Shown in pieces: positions 26,813 through 36,982 of a stretch of 64,000 nt of DNA. Under the pieces are notes generated by a model. It saw only the letters and a program-made list of their open reading frames with translations, had not been told where the DNA came from and ran no database searches. Position numbers and translations under genes: made by a program. Origin of the DNA: an uncultured Alphaproteobacteria bacterium. Its GTDB lineage: Bacteria > Pseudomonadota > Alphaproteobacteria > Thalassobaculales > Thalassobaculaceae. Numbering within the stretch: the first letter of the stretch is position 1; each line of letters opens with the position of its first letter. The stretch lies in assembly GCA_937776645.1 (NCBI GenBank), contig CALMRI010000007.1, forward strand, positions 1 through 64,000, written 5' to 3'.

Positions 26813-29284
26813 CTAAACCCGCATGCGCGCGCCGGTCGGATCGTATAGCGGTTTCAAGCTCGCGATTGCCAGTATCTTGGTGCCGGCGACATCGATCTCA
26901 TAGCGCGATCCGGTGATCTCGGCTGCCGTCTCGCCGGGCTCGCAGGGGACATAGCCGAGACCGATAGCGCCGCCGAGATGGTGGCCATAATTGCCCGACG
27001 TCAACCGACCCACCACCTTGCCGTCCCGAAGGATCGGCTCGTTGTGGTAAAGCAACGGCGTTGGATCGGTGAGCTGGAACTGCAGCATCTGGCGGGACAG
27101 GCCCTGTTGTCGCTTGGTCAGCACCGCCTCGCGGCCAATGAAGTCGCCGAACCGGCCGGATGGCTTTTCGGTCTTGACGGCGAAACCAAGGCCGGCTTCC
27201 AGAACATGATCCTCGTCGGTGATGTCATGGCCGAAATGCCGGAAGGCTTTTTCGATCCGGCATGAATCTAGCACATGCATGCCGCACATCCTCAGACCAA
27301 GACCGGGGCCCCGTTCGGCGATGACGTCAAAAACATGGGCCGCCATATCCGCCGAAACATACAGCTCCCAGCCAAGCTCGCCGACATAACTCAGGCGATG
27401 CGCCCGAGCCAGGCCATAGCCGATCTCTATTTCCCGCGCGGTGCCGAAGGGGAAGCCTTCGTCCGACAGATCTGCCGTCGTCAGAGGCGCCAACAGGTTT
27501 CGCGCCTCGGGCCCCATAATGCAAATCACCGCCTCGGCGCTGGTCACGTCGGTCACCACGCAATGGGCGTCGTCGGGGACATGGCGCTTCAGCCAGGAGA
27601 GATCCCGGACTGCCGATGCGGCGGCGGTGACCACCAGGAAAGCGGTTTCGGTTAACCGGGTGATGGTCAGATCGGCCTCGATGCCACCGCGCTGGTTCAG
27701 CCATTGACCATAAACCAGGCGTCCGGGCTCTACGGCGACATCATTGGCCATTACCCGCTGCAGCACCGCCTCGGCGTCGCGGCCCTCGACGCGGAATTTG
27801 GCAAAGGAGGACATGTCGAATAGCCCGACGGCCCGGCGCACCGCATGATGCTCGGCGGCGGCGTACTCGAACCAGTTCTGCCGCTTCCAGCTGTATTGGT
27901 ATTCTGGTGTCTTGCCGGCGACCCGCTCCTTTTCGGGCAGGAACCAATTGGCCCGCTCCCACCCCGCCGTCTCGCCGAAACAGGCGCCGCGCGCGGCCAG
28001 CCGGTCATGCAGCGGGCTTTTGCGCACCCCGCGTGCCGTGGCGAACTGCCGGTAGGGAAAATGATCGGCATAGAGCAGGCCCAGGGTCTCGGTCGAGCGT
28101 TGGAAAAGATAGCTCTTGTTGCTCTGGAACGGCTGCATGCGGCGAATATCGACATCCCAAAGATCAAAGGGCGGTTCTCCGCCATCCATCCATTGCGACA
28201 GCGCCTTACCGGCCCCGCCCGCCGATTGGATACCGATCGAATTGAAGCCACAGGCGACGTAGAAATTCTTCAGATAGGGCGCCTCGCCGAGCAGATAGCG
28301 GTCATCCGGGGTGAAACTCTCCGGGCCATTGAAGAACGTTTGGATTCCGGTCACCTCCAGGATGGGCATCCGTTTGACCGCCGCCTCGAGGATCGGTGCA
28401 AAATGGTCGATATCCTCAGGGAGTTGATCGAAGCAGAAATCCTCGGGGATGCCGTCCATGCCCCAGGGCTTGGCCACTGACTCAAACCCGCCGACCAATA
28501 GCTTGCCGGCGTCTTCCTTAAAATAGGTGCATTCGTCCGGCACCCGCAGCACCGGTAGGTTTCGGGCCAGGCCGGGGATCGGCTCGGTGACAATGTAGAA
28601 ATGCTCGTTCGCGTGCAGCGGGACGCCAACCCCCGCCATAGCGCCGACCTCGCGACCCCACATGCCGGCGCAGTTGACCACATAGTCGGCTTCGATATCA
28701 CCGAACGCGGTTGCGACCCCGGTGACCCGCCCATCCTTTTGATGTACGCCGGTGACCTTGACGTTCTCCAGCACCGTGGCGCCGTTCATCCGCGCGCCCT
28801 TGGCTAGCGCCAGCGCGATATTGCCCGGATCGGCCTGGCCATCGCCGGGGATGAACACCCCGCCGACACCGTCCGAGACCTCAAGCAGCGGATATTTTTC
28901 CTTACACTCGGCGATGCTCAGAACATGCGCCTCGAGACCGAACGACCCGGCCATCGCCGCGCCGCGGGCCAGTTCCTCAAGGCGGTCCTCAGTCAGCGCC
29001 AGCGCCAGAGAACCGAAGCGCCGGTAGCCCGTCGCGACCCCGGTCTCGGCTTCCAGCCCGTCATACAGCTCGGCTGAATAAGCGGCGAGGCGGGTCATGT
29101 TATAGGTCGCGCGCAACTGGCCAATTAGCCCAGCGGCATGCCAGGTGGTGCCGCTGGTGAGATGCTTGCGCTCCAGCAACACGACATCCTTCCAGCCTAG
29201 CTTGGCCAGATGATAGGCGACCGAACAGCCAATCACCCCGCCGCCGATGATTACCGCCCGAGCCTTGCTTGGAATGTCCGTCAC
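26813..29284 (-). CDS. Dimethylglycine/sarcosine dehydrogenase-like flavoprotein
   Basis: An 823-residue two-part enzyme. The N-terminal DAO domain has AVIIGGGVIGCSVAYHLAKL and SGTTWHAAGL, where His49 matches the residue carrying covalent FAD in DMGDH/SARDH. An FAO_M-type linker follows. The C-terminal half is a GcvT-like folate domain (about residues 440-820; FDMSSFAKFRVEGRDA, then GELGWELYVS). Such enzymes oxidatively demethylate N-methyl amines and pass the C1 unit to tetrahydrofolate. Substrate not certain. Upstream of the MFS and sulfatase genes, 96 bp away. Confidence 0.9.
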   Translation of the reverse strand: MTDIPSKARAVIIGGGVIGCSVAYHLAKLGWKDVVLLERKHLTSGTTWHAAGLIGQLRATYNMTRLAAYSAELYDGLEAETGVATGYRRFGSLALALTEDRLEELARGAAMAGSFGLEAHVLSIAECKEKYPLLEVSDGVGGVFIPGDGQADPGNIALALAKGARMNGATVLENVKVTGVHQKDGRVTGVATAFGDIEADYVVNCAGMWGREVGAMAGVGVPLHANEHFYIVTEPIPGLARNLPVLRVPDECTYFKEDAGKLLVGGFESVAKPWGMDGIPEDFCFDQLPEDIDHFAPILEAAVKRMPILEVTGIQTFFNGPESFTPDDRYLLGEAPYLKNFYVACGFNSIGIQSAGGAGKALSQWMDGGEPPFDLWDVDIRRMQPFQSNKSYLFQRSTETLGLLYADHFPYRQFATARGVRKSPLHDRLAARGACFGETAGWERANWFLPEKERVAGKTPEYQYSWKRQNWFEYAAAEHHAVRRAVGLFDMSSFAKFRVEGRDAEAVLQRVMANDVAVEPGRLVYGQWLNQRGGIEADLTITRLTETAFLVVTAAASAVRDLSWLKRHVPDDAHCVVTDVTSAEAVICIMGPEARNLLAPLTTADLSDEGFPFGTAREIEIGYGLARAHRLSYVGELGWELYVSADMAAHVFDVIAERGPGLGLRMCGMHVLDSCRIEKAFRHFGHDITDEDHVLEAGLGFAVKTEKPSGRFGDFIGREAVLTKRQQGLSRQMLQFQLTDPTPLLYHNEPILRDGKVVGRLTSGNYGHHLGGAIGLGYVPCEPGETAAEITGSRYEIDVAGTKILAIASLKPLYDPTGARMRV

Positions 29285-29500
29285 GGCTGTCTCCCGGTGC
29301 TGGATTTAGCTCCTCGCGCAACAGGACACGATCTGCGGGGTCAACTCAAGCCGAGGATCGTATATTCAGTATCGATTCTTGATAACGCTGGGGGGAATCC
29401 TGGTACTCGGGTGGCAAGGGCTACCCGACGTAAGCGCTGCCTTAATGTCGACGATGCCTATGTAAGCAATCACCGCCGGGCCATTCGTTAGGTTTTCAGC

Positions 29501-30706
29501 CTATCGCCAGGTCACTTGGCCAAGCCCGACATAGCGCCGCCAGCGCTCCAGCTCGGCGTCGATGCGGGCGCGGCGCGGCTTGCTCATGGTGACCTTGGGT
29601 TCCAGCCATAAACCAAGCACGTCCAGCGAATCGGCGTCGCGGTTGTTTTTGATTTCGATCCGCCCGATCAGTTGGTCACGCTCCAGCATCGGATAGACGT
29701 AATAGCCGTATTGGCGCTGCGCCGCTGGTACGTAGATCTCGATCCGGAAGTCGAAGCCAAACAGCCATTGCGCGCGCTTGCGATCGCGCAGGATCGGATC
29801 GAAGGGCGAGAGAAACCGGACCCGGGTCGGCGGCGGCGCTGCCCGCTCCAACATGCCGACGATATCGGGATCGGCGTACATCTCGAGGATATCACCATCA
29901 GTGCCTTCGACCTCGATCGTGCGGACCCCGTTCCGGCCGGGACCCTCGCACCAAGCTTTGGCCTCGGCGGGGCGCACCGCCTCCCAGTAATTGGCGATCT
30001 CGCGGTGACCGGCAAAGCCGACCCGCTCCAACGCACTGGCGCAGTTCCAGTCGAGGAACTCCTCCGGTCCCGGCTCATACGAGCGATGTTGCTCCGGGAT
30101 CACCCGTTCGGTCAGGTCGTAGACCTTTTGAAAGCCTTTGCGCCCGGTCACGGAAAGTTGACCGGTACGCCACAGGAAAACTAGAGCCGCCTTCGAGGGA
30201 TGCCAGCCCCACCAGGCCGAAGCCGATGGGCCCATGCCCTCAGGCGGTTCCGGGTTGTCGGATTTCAGATCGCGGGCCATGACCGGACCGTGTTCGGCGA
30301 TTTCCTCCAGGACCCGGGCGCAGACCGCGTCCGGGTTATCGCCAATCCGATCCCGCCACCAGGACTGGCCCATGATCCGGTCGCGAGCCCGCTCGAAGCG
30401 CGGTTTCCAATAGGGAAAGAACCGCACCGGAATGATCGAGGCGTCGTGGGTCCAGTTCTCGAACAGGGTGCGTTCGCTCTCCACGTGATGGTCGAGCCAA
30501 CTTGGTTTGTAAGCGCCGGCTCGGGAAAACAGGATGTGGTGATGCGCCCGTTCGACGGTGCGGATGCTATCGATCTGGACAAAACCGATCCGCTCGACCA
30601 GGGAGACGACATCGCACCGGCGCAACGGATCCGAGCCGGTTTGCGAGAGCCCATGTAGCGACAAGAACAGTCGGCGGGCATCGATGTTTGATAAGCGATC
30701 GGTCAT
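29501..30706 (-). CDS. AlkX/YcaQ-family winged-helix DNA glycosylase
   Basis: A 401-residue protein of the HTH_42 (DUF1006) family. The catalytic QxD motif appears as VQIDSI (about residues 43-48). RAHHHILFSRAGAYKP, the central WHPSKAALVFLWRTGQLSVTGR and the late RIEIKNNRDADSLDVLGLWLEP are family hallmarks. YcaQ excises alkylated bases and unhooks interstrand crosslinks. It starts 7 bp downstream of the OGT-like gene on the same strand, ending a three-gene run from the Bcr/CflA gene. Confidence 0.88.
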   Translation of the reverse strand: MTDRLSNIDARRLFLSLHGLSQTGSDPLRRCDVVSLVERIGFVQIDSIRTVERAHHHILFSRAGAYKPSWLDHHVESERTLFENWTHDASIIPVRFFPYWKPRFERARDRIMGQSWWRDRIGDNPDAVCARVLEEIAEHGPVMARDLKSDNPEPPEGMGPSASAWWGWHPSKAALVFLWRTGQLSVTGRKGFQKVYDLTERVIPEQHRSYEPGPEEFLDWNCASALERVGFAGHREIANYWEAVRPAEAKAWCEGPGRNGVRTIEVEGTDGDILEMYADPDIVGMLERAAPPPTRVRFLSPFDPILRDRKRAQWLFGFDFRIEIYVPAAQRQYGYYVYPMLERDQLIGRIEIKNNRDADSLDVLGLWLEPKVTMSKPRRARIDAELERWRRYVGLGQVTWR

Positions 30707-30713
30707 GGCAATC

Positions 30714-31487
30714 TCATGGCTCTCTTGTCCGGGGGAGGCGCCGCCGCTTCGGTATCACGTGATACCCGATTTGGCTCCCGGTTTGGCCCCAATCCAGTCG
30801 GGGGCGACCAGCACGCGCGGCATCGAACAAGTCCTCGTGCTCGCGGACCACCGCGGCACGCCGGAATAGCCGTGGTCTATTGGCCGACAACTTGTTGCAA
30901 ACCGCCGCGCGAAACGTTGGGTCGGCGGCGCAGGCGACCGCGATATCGGCATAGTCAGCGCCGGTCTCAGCCATCAGTTCCATGGTTTTCAGGATGCGCA
31001 TCCAACCAATGGTGATCCGGCCCCGTACATGCGGGCTTGCACGGGGCACCGTGGGGACACTCAGGACCAGGGACTGGGTCGTCGTGCTGCCGCCGCTGAA
31101 ATACGGCGTATCGAGGTTCACGTTCGAGAGCAGCGTGTAGTAGTGCCCCTTCGCCAATCGGTCGAGCCAAACCACCCGCCCGCGGATCGGCCCCAGGGAC
31201 TGTTTGAGGCGCTCGGCCAATTGCCGGGTGCGATGCTCTGAGCGGTCAGGTAACAACAGTAACAGTCCGTTGGGATCGTGCTCCAGGATGCCGCGCAGCA
31301 TGGCGTCGAAATGCGGATGGAACTTGAACAGGGTCTGTAGGCAGATATACAGGTTGCGATCCTCGGGCAGGTCGAAATTGGTACGGTTACCAGGCTTGGC
31401 CTGCGGTTCCTGGGTGTAGAAAAACGCGACATCGCTTGGCGTTGAGTCTACCCGCCGTGGCGGGGATTGATCCAGAGCCGCCGTCAA
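30714..31487 (-). CDS. Half of an O-GlcNAc-transferase-like (GT41) domain, N-terminally incomplete
   Basis: A 257-residue protein matching only the C-terminal Rossmann half of the SPINDLY/OGT glycosyltransferase domain: EDRNLYICLQTLFKFHPHFD, RVVWLDRL, LSNVNLDTPYFSGGSTTTQS and DYADIAVACAADP. The TPR repeats and the first GT-B half are absent. The gene begins at a TTG overlapping the MFS stop, so translational coupling is possible. It may be a decayed remainder or a partner of another polypeptide. Acceptor unknown. Confidence 0.7.
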   Translation of the reverse strand: MTAALDQSPPRRVDSTPSDVAFFYTQEPQAKPGNRTNFDLPEDRNLYICLQTLFKFHPHFDAMLRGILEHDPNGLLLLLPDRSEHRTRQLAERLKQSLGPIRGRVVWLDRLAKGHYYTLLSNVNLDTPYFSGGSTTTQSLVLSVPTVPRASPHVRGRITIGWMRILKTMELMAETGADYADIAVACAADPTFRAAVCNKLSANRPRLFRRAAVVREHEDLFDAARAGRPRLDWGQTGSQIGYHVIPKRRRLPRTREP

Positions 31488-32680
31488 TCGCCGATTTTAC
31501 GCCGGGGCCGGACTAAGGCCAGGCAGAACAACAAGCCCAACAGGCTCAACCCAGCGATCATCATCCCCATCGGCAGCGGTGTGCCGTCATGCAGTAAGCC
31601 GACCGCGACACCGGCAGCCGCGCCGAGCATCATCTGGCAGAATCCAAAGAGGGACGCCGTGGTGGCGGCCAGCTTTGGGAACGGCTCCAACGCGCCGGCG
31701 ATGGCGTTGGCGCCGACGAAGCCAAGACTGCCGACGACCGTTATCATCGGCAGGACCACACCAACAATGCCGCCGACCTCAAGCGCCGTCGCCAGTAATA
31801 GCGCCATCCCACCGCCCGCCGATATCAGGCTTCCAACCCGCAGCATGGCCAGGGCGCCGAAACGGATAACCACCCTGGTATTGATGAAATTGGCGACGAT
31901 GATCCCCACCACGTTGAGCGCGAACAGCAACCCGTAATGCTGCTGTGGGACGCCGAACACGGTGATGTAAACGAAAGGCGAGGAGGCGAAAAATGTGAAC
32001 ATGCAGGCAAAGGCGAAAGAGCCGGTCAGAATGCATCCCACGGATTGGCGGTTGCTCAGGATGTGTCCGTAGCTGCGCAATAACGAGCCCGCGGCAAGCG
32101 GTGTCCGCTGTTCAGCGCTGAGGGTCTCGGGTACCCGAAAATACAGCGCGAACAGACACGCCACACCGAACAGACAAAGCACGAGAAAAATCGACTGCCA
32201 TCCGAACCAAGTGAGCATATAGCCGCCTATAGTTGGCGCCAGCAGCGGCGTGATCGAGAAGGCGAGATTGATGAATGATTGGGCCTGCGCCGCCTCGTTC
32301 ACGGAGAACAGATCGCGCACCATGGCCCGGGCGATGACCCCGCCGGACGCCGCACCCAGTGCTTGAACGAACCGCCAAGCGATTAGCTCTACGATATCGA
32401 CGGCGAAAACGCAGCCGAGACTGGCTAGACAATAGAGAACGATCCCGCCCATCAGTACCCGGCGGCGGCCATGGGCGTCGGAGATCGCGCCATAAAATAA
32501 CTGGCCGATACCGAGGCCGACGAAGAAGGCGCCAAGGGTTAACTGAGCTTGTCCGGAGCCGGATGTCAGTTCTGCCTCGATTGTTGGCAGGCTTGGCAAA
32601 TACATGTCGATCGCGGCCGCCCCGAGTGCTGCGACGGCGCCGAGCGTTATGGTTAGACCCTTGGTCGATTTTTCCTGCAT
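31484..32680 (-). CDS. Bcr/CflA-family multidrug efflux MFS transporter
   Basis: A protein of about 398 residues with 12 helices and the signatures AIDMYLPSLPTIE in helix 1, QLFYGAISDAHGRRRVLM in the 2-3 loop, and RFVQALGAASGGVIARAMVRD. These are typical of the Bcr/CflA drug exporters. ATG 32680 is preferred over the frame start at 32716 because AAGGA is correctly spaced. It overlaps the OGT-like gene by 4 bp and is divergent from the acyl-CoA ligase gene. Confidence 0.9.
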   Translation of the reverse strand: MQEKSTKGLTITLGAVAALGAAAIDMYLPSLPTIEAELTSGSGQAQLTLGAFFVGLGIGQLFYGAISDAHGRRRVLMGGIVLYCLASLGCVFAVDIVELIAWRFVQALGAASGGVIARAMVRDLFSVNEAAQAQSFINLAFSITPLLAPTIGGYMLTWFGWQSIFLVLCLFGVACLFALYFRVPETLSAEQRTPLAAGSLLRSYGHILSNRQSVGCILTGSFAFACMFTFFASSPFVYITVFGVPQQHYGLLFALNVVGIIVANFINTRVVIRFGALAMLRVGSLISAGGGMALLLATALEVGGIVGVVLPMITVVGSLGFVGANAIAGALEPFPKLAATTASLFGFCQMMLGAAAGVAVGLLHDGTPLPMGMMIAGLSLLGLLFCLALVRPRRKIGD

Positions 32681-32879
32681 GGCGATCCTTGGAAACCGAT
32701 CCCAACGCCGAAGCATGAGGGATTTTTGGCTAAATGGGGTTGATGCGGATCAACAGGTGGCACTGGCGGTCGTCATGATGTCCCGAATTTTCGCTAGGCC
32801 TGTTCGAGTCCGCACAGGCATAATCGGCGGGCTTACGCGATCGTCCGCTAATGCGTCAACCGTACTGAGATTGAACACT

Positions 32880-34490
32880 ATGCCGGCTCCGATGATCCCC
32901 TTGATGCACCCATTCATCGCGTATGACATTCCCAGCCTTGTCGCCGAGCAGGCCCGTGCCCGCGCCGACCATCCGTTCCTGATCTGGCATCCCTTCGATG
33001 ACCGCCCGAGAACCTGGACTTACAGCGCCTTTGCCCGGGACGTGGAGCGGATCGCCGCCGGGCTTCTGGCCCGTGGGATCAGTGCTGGTGACCGGGTGTT
33101 GATCCATCTCGACAACTGCCCGGAATTACTGCTGGTTTGGTATGCCTGCGCGCGTATTGGCGCCGTCGGCGTGACCACCAACGCCCGTTCTTCCGCCGAC
33201 GAGCTGAACTATTTTGCCGAGCATGCGGGGGTTTCCTGCGCCGTCACCCAGCCGACTTTCGCCGATCTCGTGGCCAGTTGCATCCCCCCTAACTGCTGGA
33301 TTGCGGTGACCAGCCATGATGCCGGGTTACCGGTCGATCCTGGTCGTCGGCCCGGTCCCGCCGAGGCCTTCGAGGCACTGTTTGGCGACCCCGGCACGGT
33401 CCCGCCTCGCCCTTGCGATCCGATGGCTTCGGTCGGGATCCAATATACATCGGGCACCACGTCCCGACCCAAGGGCGTAGTGTGGACCCATGCCAACGCA
33501 TTATGGGGCGCCCGGGTCAACGCGGCACATGAGGATCTGTGGGCCGATGACGTTCACCTCGTCTATCTGCCGCTGTTCCACACCAATGCTCAGGCCTATT
33601 CGGTGCTGGCGGCGCTTTGGGCCGGGGCGACCTGCGTGTTGCTGCCACGCTGGTCGACCAGCCGGTTCTGGCAAGTGTCGGTGAACTACCAATGCACCTG
33701 GACCTCGATGGTTTGGTTCTGCTTGAGCGCCCTGGCCGAGACCACGCCGCCGGAGCGGCATTTCTACCGGCTCTGGGGCAACGGCATGTGCGCACCGCCG
33801 CAGGACCGGATTTATGGGGTCAAAACCGTCGGCTGGTGGGGCATGACCGAGACCATTAGCCATGGCATTGTCGGCCATACCCAGCTTGAGAACCGCTCGC
33901 TGGCAATCGGCAAGCCGGCGCCGGAATATGGCGTCGCCATTCAACGCCAGGATGGTGGCCCGGTAGAGCCCGGCGAGACCGGAGACCTGAAGATCCTAGG
34001 CACGCGCGGTGTTTCGTTGTTCAAGGAATATTTGCACAATCAGCAGGCCACAGACGCCGCCTATGATCCGCATGGCTGGTTCATCACCGGCGATCGGGTA
34101 ATCCTGCACGATGATGGCTTCATTAGTTTTTCCGGTCGCGACAAGGACATGCTGAAAATTGGCGGCGAGAATGTGGCCGCTGCCGAGATCGAGCGGGTAT
34201 TGATGGAGCTTCCCGAGGTCGCCGAGGTGGCGGTGGTCGGGCGCAAACACCGGATGCTCGACGAGGAGCCGGTGGCATTTTTGTTGGTTCAGGGCGGTCC
34301 CGAGGCCGTTGACGCCGGATTGCCGGACCGTGCCTTGGCCGCCTGTCGGGCCAAGCTCGCCAATTTCAAGATTCCGGCCGAGGTGAGGGTGGTCGAGACC
34401 CTGCCGCGGTCGACCCTGGAGAAGGTCGCCAAGGCTAAGCTGCGCACGCTTTTGGCGGAAGAGCAGGAGTTGGAGGAAGAGCGGCGCTAA
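32880..34490 (+). CDS. AMP-forming acyl-CoA synthetase (CaiC-like)
   Basis: A 536-residue ANL-superfamily ligase. The P-loop is YTSGTTSRPKGVVWTH, the adenine motif WWGMTETIS, the hinge region GWFITGDR with GRDKDMLKIGGENV, and the C-terminal lysine lies in LEKVAKAKLR. It activates a carboxylic acid as acyl-adenylate and then acyl-CoA; overall resemblance is to crotonobetaine/carnitine-CoA ligases and medium-chain ligases. Three closely spaced in-frame ATGs (32880, 32892, 32904) make the start uncertain. The dehalogenase follows after 77 bp. Confidence 0.9.
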   Translation: MPAPMIPLMHPFIAYDIPSLVAEQARARADHPFLIWHPFDDRPRTWTYSAFARDVERIAAGLLARGISAGDRVLIHLDNCPELLLVWYACARIGAVGVTTNARSSADELNYFAEHAGVSCAVTQPTFADLVASCIPPNCWIAVTSHDAGLPVDPGRRPGPAEAFEALFGDPGTVPPRPCDPMASVGIQYTSGTTSRPKGVVWTHANALWGARVNAAHEDLWADDVHLVYLPLFHTNAQAYSVLAALWAGATCVLLPRWSTSRFWQVSVNYQCTWTSMVWFCLSALAETTPPERHFYRLWGNGMCAPPQDRIYGVKTVGWWGMTETISHGIVGHTQLENRSLAIGKPAPEYGVAIQRQDGGPVEPGETGDLKILGTRGVSLFKEYLHNQQATDAAYDPHGWFITGDRVILHDDGFISFSGRDKDMLKIGGENVAAAEIERVLMELPEVAEVAVVGRKHRMLDEEPVAFLLVQGGPEAVDAGLPDRALAACRAKLANFKIPAEVRVVETLPRSTLEKVAKAKLRTLLAEEQELEEERR

Positions 34491-34567
34491 CTTCACCGGG
34501 AGGTGACTTTCGCCCGGCCGGCGCTCAGGCTAAGCTCGCGTCGAACCCTGCAGGAAGGACCAACCCG

Positions 34568-35287
34568 ATGAGCCTTGATGGCATCAAAGCGCTGACCTTC
34601 GACACCGGCGGCACGATCCTCGACTGGCATAGCGGATTCAGCACCGCACTGGCCGAGGCCGGACGGCGACATGGGTTGGAGCGGGACTGGACGACGATCA
34701 CCAACGATCTGCGCCGCCGCTCGCTTGGCAAGATGATCAATCTTGGCGAGCACGAGCCGCCAGCCTACAATTTTGATGGTTCGCATCGCATGGTGCTGGA
34801 CGAACTTTGCGCCGAGAATGGTCTGGACGTCTTCACCGAGGAGGATCGCCACGCCATCGCCTGGACCGCCGTGCATAATTTTCAGGCCTGGCCGGACTTT
34901 CCCGCTGTCCAGCTGCGCCTGCGGACTAAATTCATGGTTTGCTCGTTCACCATTCTCAGCTTCCGCATCATCATCGATACCGCCAAGCGGAACGGGTTGT
35001 CCTGGGACGCAGTGTTCTCCTGTGAGGCGATCGGTAAATACAAGACCTTGCCGGCTTCATACAAGAGGGTGGCCAAATGGCTGGTGCTGGACCCCAGAGA
35101 GATTTGCATGGTCGCCTGCCACAACTTCGATCTGGATGCCGCCCGCAAGGTCGGTTTTAAGACCGCCTTCGTACGCCGTACTGACGAGTGGGGCCCGCCC
35201 GGCCCGCCGGATGGCGCCGCCAACCCGGATTGCGACATCATCGTCGACAGTTTTCCGGAACTGGCCGAGGCGCTAGGGGTGAAATAG
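34568..35287 (+). CDS. Haloacid dehalogenase type II-like HAD hydrolase
   Basis: A 239-residue HAD enzyme with nucleophile Asp12 in LTFDTGGTILDW, Ser126, Lys159 in GKYKTLPASY and VACHNFDLDAARKVGFKTAF. The motif spacing is that of (S)-2-haloacid dehalogenases. A Gly replaces the usual residue after the nucleophile motif (FDTGGT rather than FDxYGT), so dehalogenation is not assured and a phosphatase activity is possible. GCAGGAAGG precedes the ATG. Confidence 0.85.
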   Translation: MSLDGIKALTFDTGGTILDWHSGFSTALAEAGRRHGLERDWTTITNDLRRRSLGKMINLGEHEPPAYNFDGSHRMVLDELCAENGLDVFTEEDRHAIAWTAVHNFQAWPDFPAVQLRLRTKFMVCSFTILSFRIIIDTAKRNGLSWDAVFSCEAIGKYKTLPASYKRVAKWLVLDPREICMVACHNFDLDAARKVGFKTAFVRRTDEWGPPGPPDGAANPDCDIIVDSFPELAEALGVK

Positions 35288-35461
35288 GGGACGGCAACAG
35301 GCGCGTTGACTAGGCAACGGAGGCTTAGGTTTTATAGGTTCGAATGCTTGCGCGATGAACTGGCGACGCCGGCACACGGGTAATCACCGCCGCCCGAACC
35401 TCTGCATTGGCTTGCCGGTGGCCCTGTGGGGAGTGCGGGAACGATTGAGGCGTTGTGGTAT

Positions 35462-36928
35462 CTAGACGCCTAAATGCAGCTGCGTCCAACCGCTGGCGAT
35501 CACCAGGAGCAGCCAGATCGCGGCTAGGCCGAGGCCGGCGTGCATGGCCGCGCGCTCGTCCCCATCGCGGCGATCCGGCAGGGCGGCAGTTAGGATGGCG
35601 ATCACCGGCAGCGACGCCATCGCCACGTGCGCTGAGCCGCTGTGCTGTAATGCCGCGAACAATACAGGGACGCCCAGGCTGGCCCCGGTGGCTGCCGCGC
35701 TGGACATGAACAGGGCGTTCGAGGTCACGCCGCTGCCGGTGGCGAAGGCACCGACGCCGCCCAGAACGGTCACGACCACCGTGGCTGTGTAGGCGCCTAG
35801 CCGCGAGAGCATCTCGGCGAGTGCGGCGATCCCGCCGGTCTCGACGAGAAGCCGCGCGGTTAACAAGAACAGGAAAATACCGGCCAGTGGACGCCCGGCC
35901 CGGCCTGCCACTTGCAGCAGTAGCGATCCCCCGCTCCTGCCCCCCTCTCCGCCAAGGTCTGGTCGACGCGCGATTGCAATTGAAATCAGCGACACGGCAA
36001 GCAGAGCGAGGCCCGGCGACTCGAGCACCCGGAACGAAACCCGGTCGGTTTCAATCGCCGGTGTGATGCCCATCGAGATGACATGCGGAATTGCAAGCTT
36101 TTGCAGTACGACCCCGGTGATCAGCAGGCCATAGGGCAGCATCGCTGGTGATAGCAGGCTCCGCGCCAGACCATCCCTTGATCCGGCCGTGGTAACGCAA
36201 AACACAATTACTGCCAGACCGCCGCCCACGCCGGCGGCTTCCACGCCGATCCAATGCGAGGTCGTGGCAATACCGCCAACCAGTACGATACCGGCGATCA
36301 GGGCCTGCCCGACATCGCGTGGCCCGACGCCGGGCAGGCCGATAAGGCAGAAAAATGGTAGTAACGCCGCTACCGGCCCGCTGGTCCTTAAAATGGCCTC
36401 GGCGAGCACTGGAGTGGGCAGCCCGGCCAGCTCGGCGCCGAGGAGAGCCGAGACCGATAGCGCCCCCCAAGACATCAGGCTCATGCCGATCAACGCGAGG
36501 CGGATCGTCTGGCGTCGGCCGACGACTCGCAGCAGAAGCGGCACGGAGACCAACATCGAGACCCCATAACCGGTCAAGGATTCCAGCGCCACGCCGATGC
36601 CGAGCGCGATCAATATTACCGTGCGAGGCGTCGACATCCCGAGCGAGCCAACCGCGTCGCTAAGCGCGCCCAGCCCGCCGCTACGGCTGCTGACCTCGAT
36701 GAAGAGCAAGCCGAAAAACACCACAACACCGACCAGAATCTCGAGGACCAAGGCGTCGGTAACGGCGTGGCTCAAATGATCAAATTCGGCGGGAGAGAAT
36801 AATCCGAACGCCCATAGCACCAGGGCACAGGTAAGCGACAAGGAGGCAGCGGCCAAACCGCTTAGTCTGAACCCCATGACCGCCAGGACCGCCGCTGCGC
36901 AAGGCAGCAACGCGAGTGATGCGGTCAT
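35462..36928 (-). CDS. L-lactate permease (LctP/LldP) family transporter
   Basis: A 488-residue inner-membrane protein with about 13 hydrophobic segments. GIGVALESLTGYGVSMLVSVP and GAFATGSGVTSNALFMSSAA are the conserved LctP-family signatures. Characterised members import L-lactate or glycolate with protons. It is shorter than typical LldP proteins of about 550 residues. It is downstream of an SDR gene (55-bp gap); together they could take up and oxidise a hydroxy acid, which is inference. Confidence 0.88.
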   Translation of the reverse strand: MTASLALLPCAAAVLAVMGFRLSGLAAASLSLTCALVLWAFGLFSPAEFDHLSHAVTDALVLEILVGVVVFFGLLFIEVSSRSGGLGALSDAVGSLGMSTPRTVILIALGIGVALESLTGYGVSMLVSVPLLLRVVGRRQTIRLALIGMSLMSWGALSVSALLGAELAGLPTPVLAEAILRTSGPVAALLPFFCLIGLPGVGPRDVGQALIAGIVLVGGIATTSHWIGVEAAGVGGGLAVIVFCVTTAGSRDGLARSLLSPAMLPYGLLITGVVLQKLAIPHVISMGITPAIETDRVSFRVLESPGLALLAVSLISIAIARRPDLGGEGGRSGGSLLLQVAGRAGRPLAGIFLFLLTARLLVETGGIAALAEMLSRLGAYTATVVVTVLGGVGAFATGSGVTSNALFMSSAAATGASLGVPVLFAALQHSGSAHVAMASLPVIAILTAALPDRRDGDERAAMHAGLGLAAIWLLLVIASGWTQLHLGV

Positions 36929-36982
36929 TTAGGGACTCGGGTCGGGCGCCAGGCGCCGTTCATCGCCGCCCCGCCCGAACCG

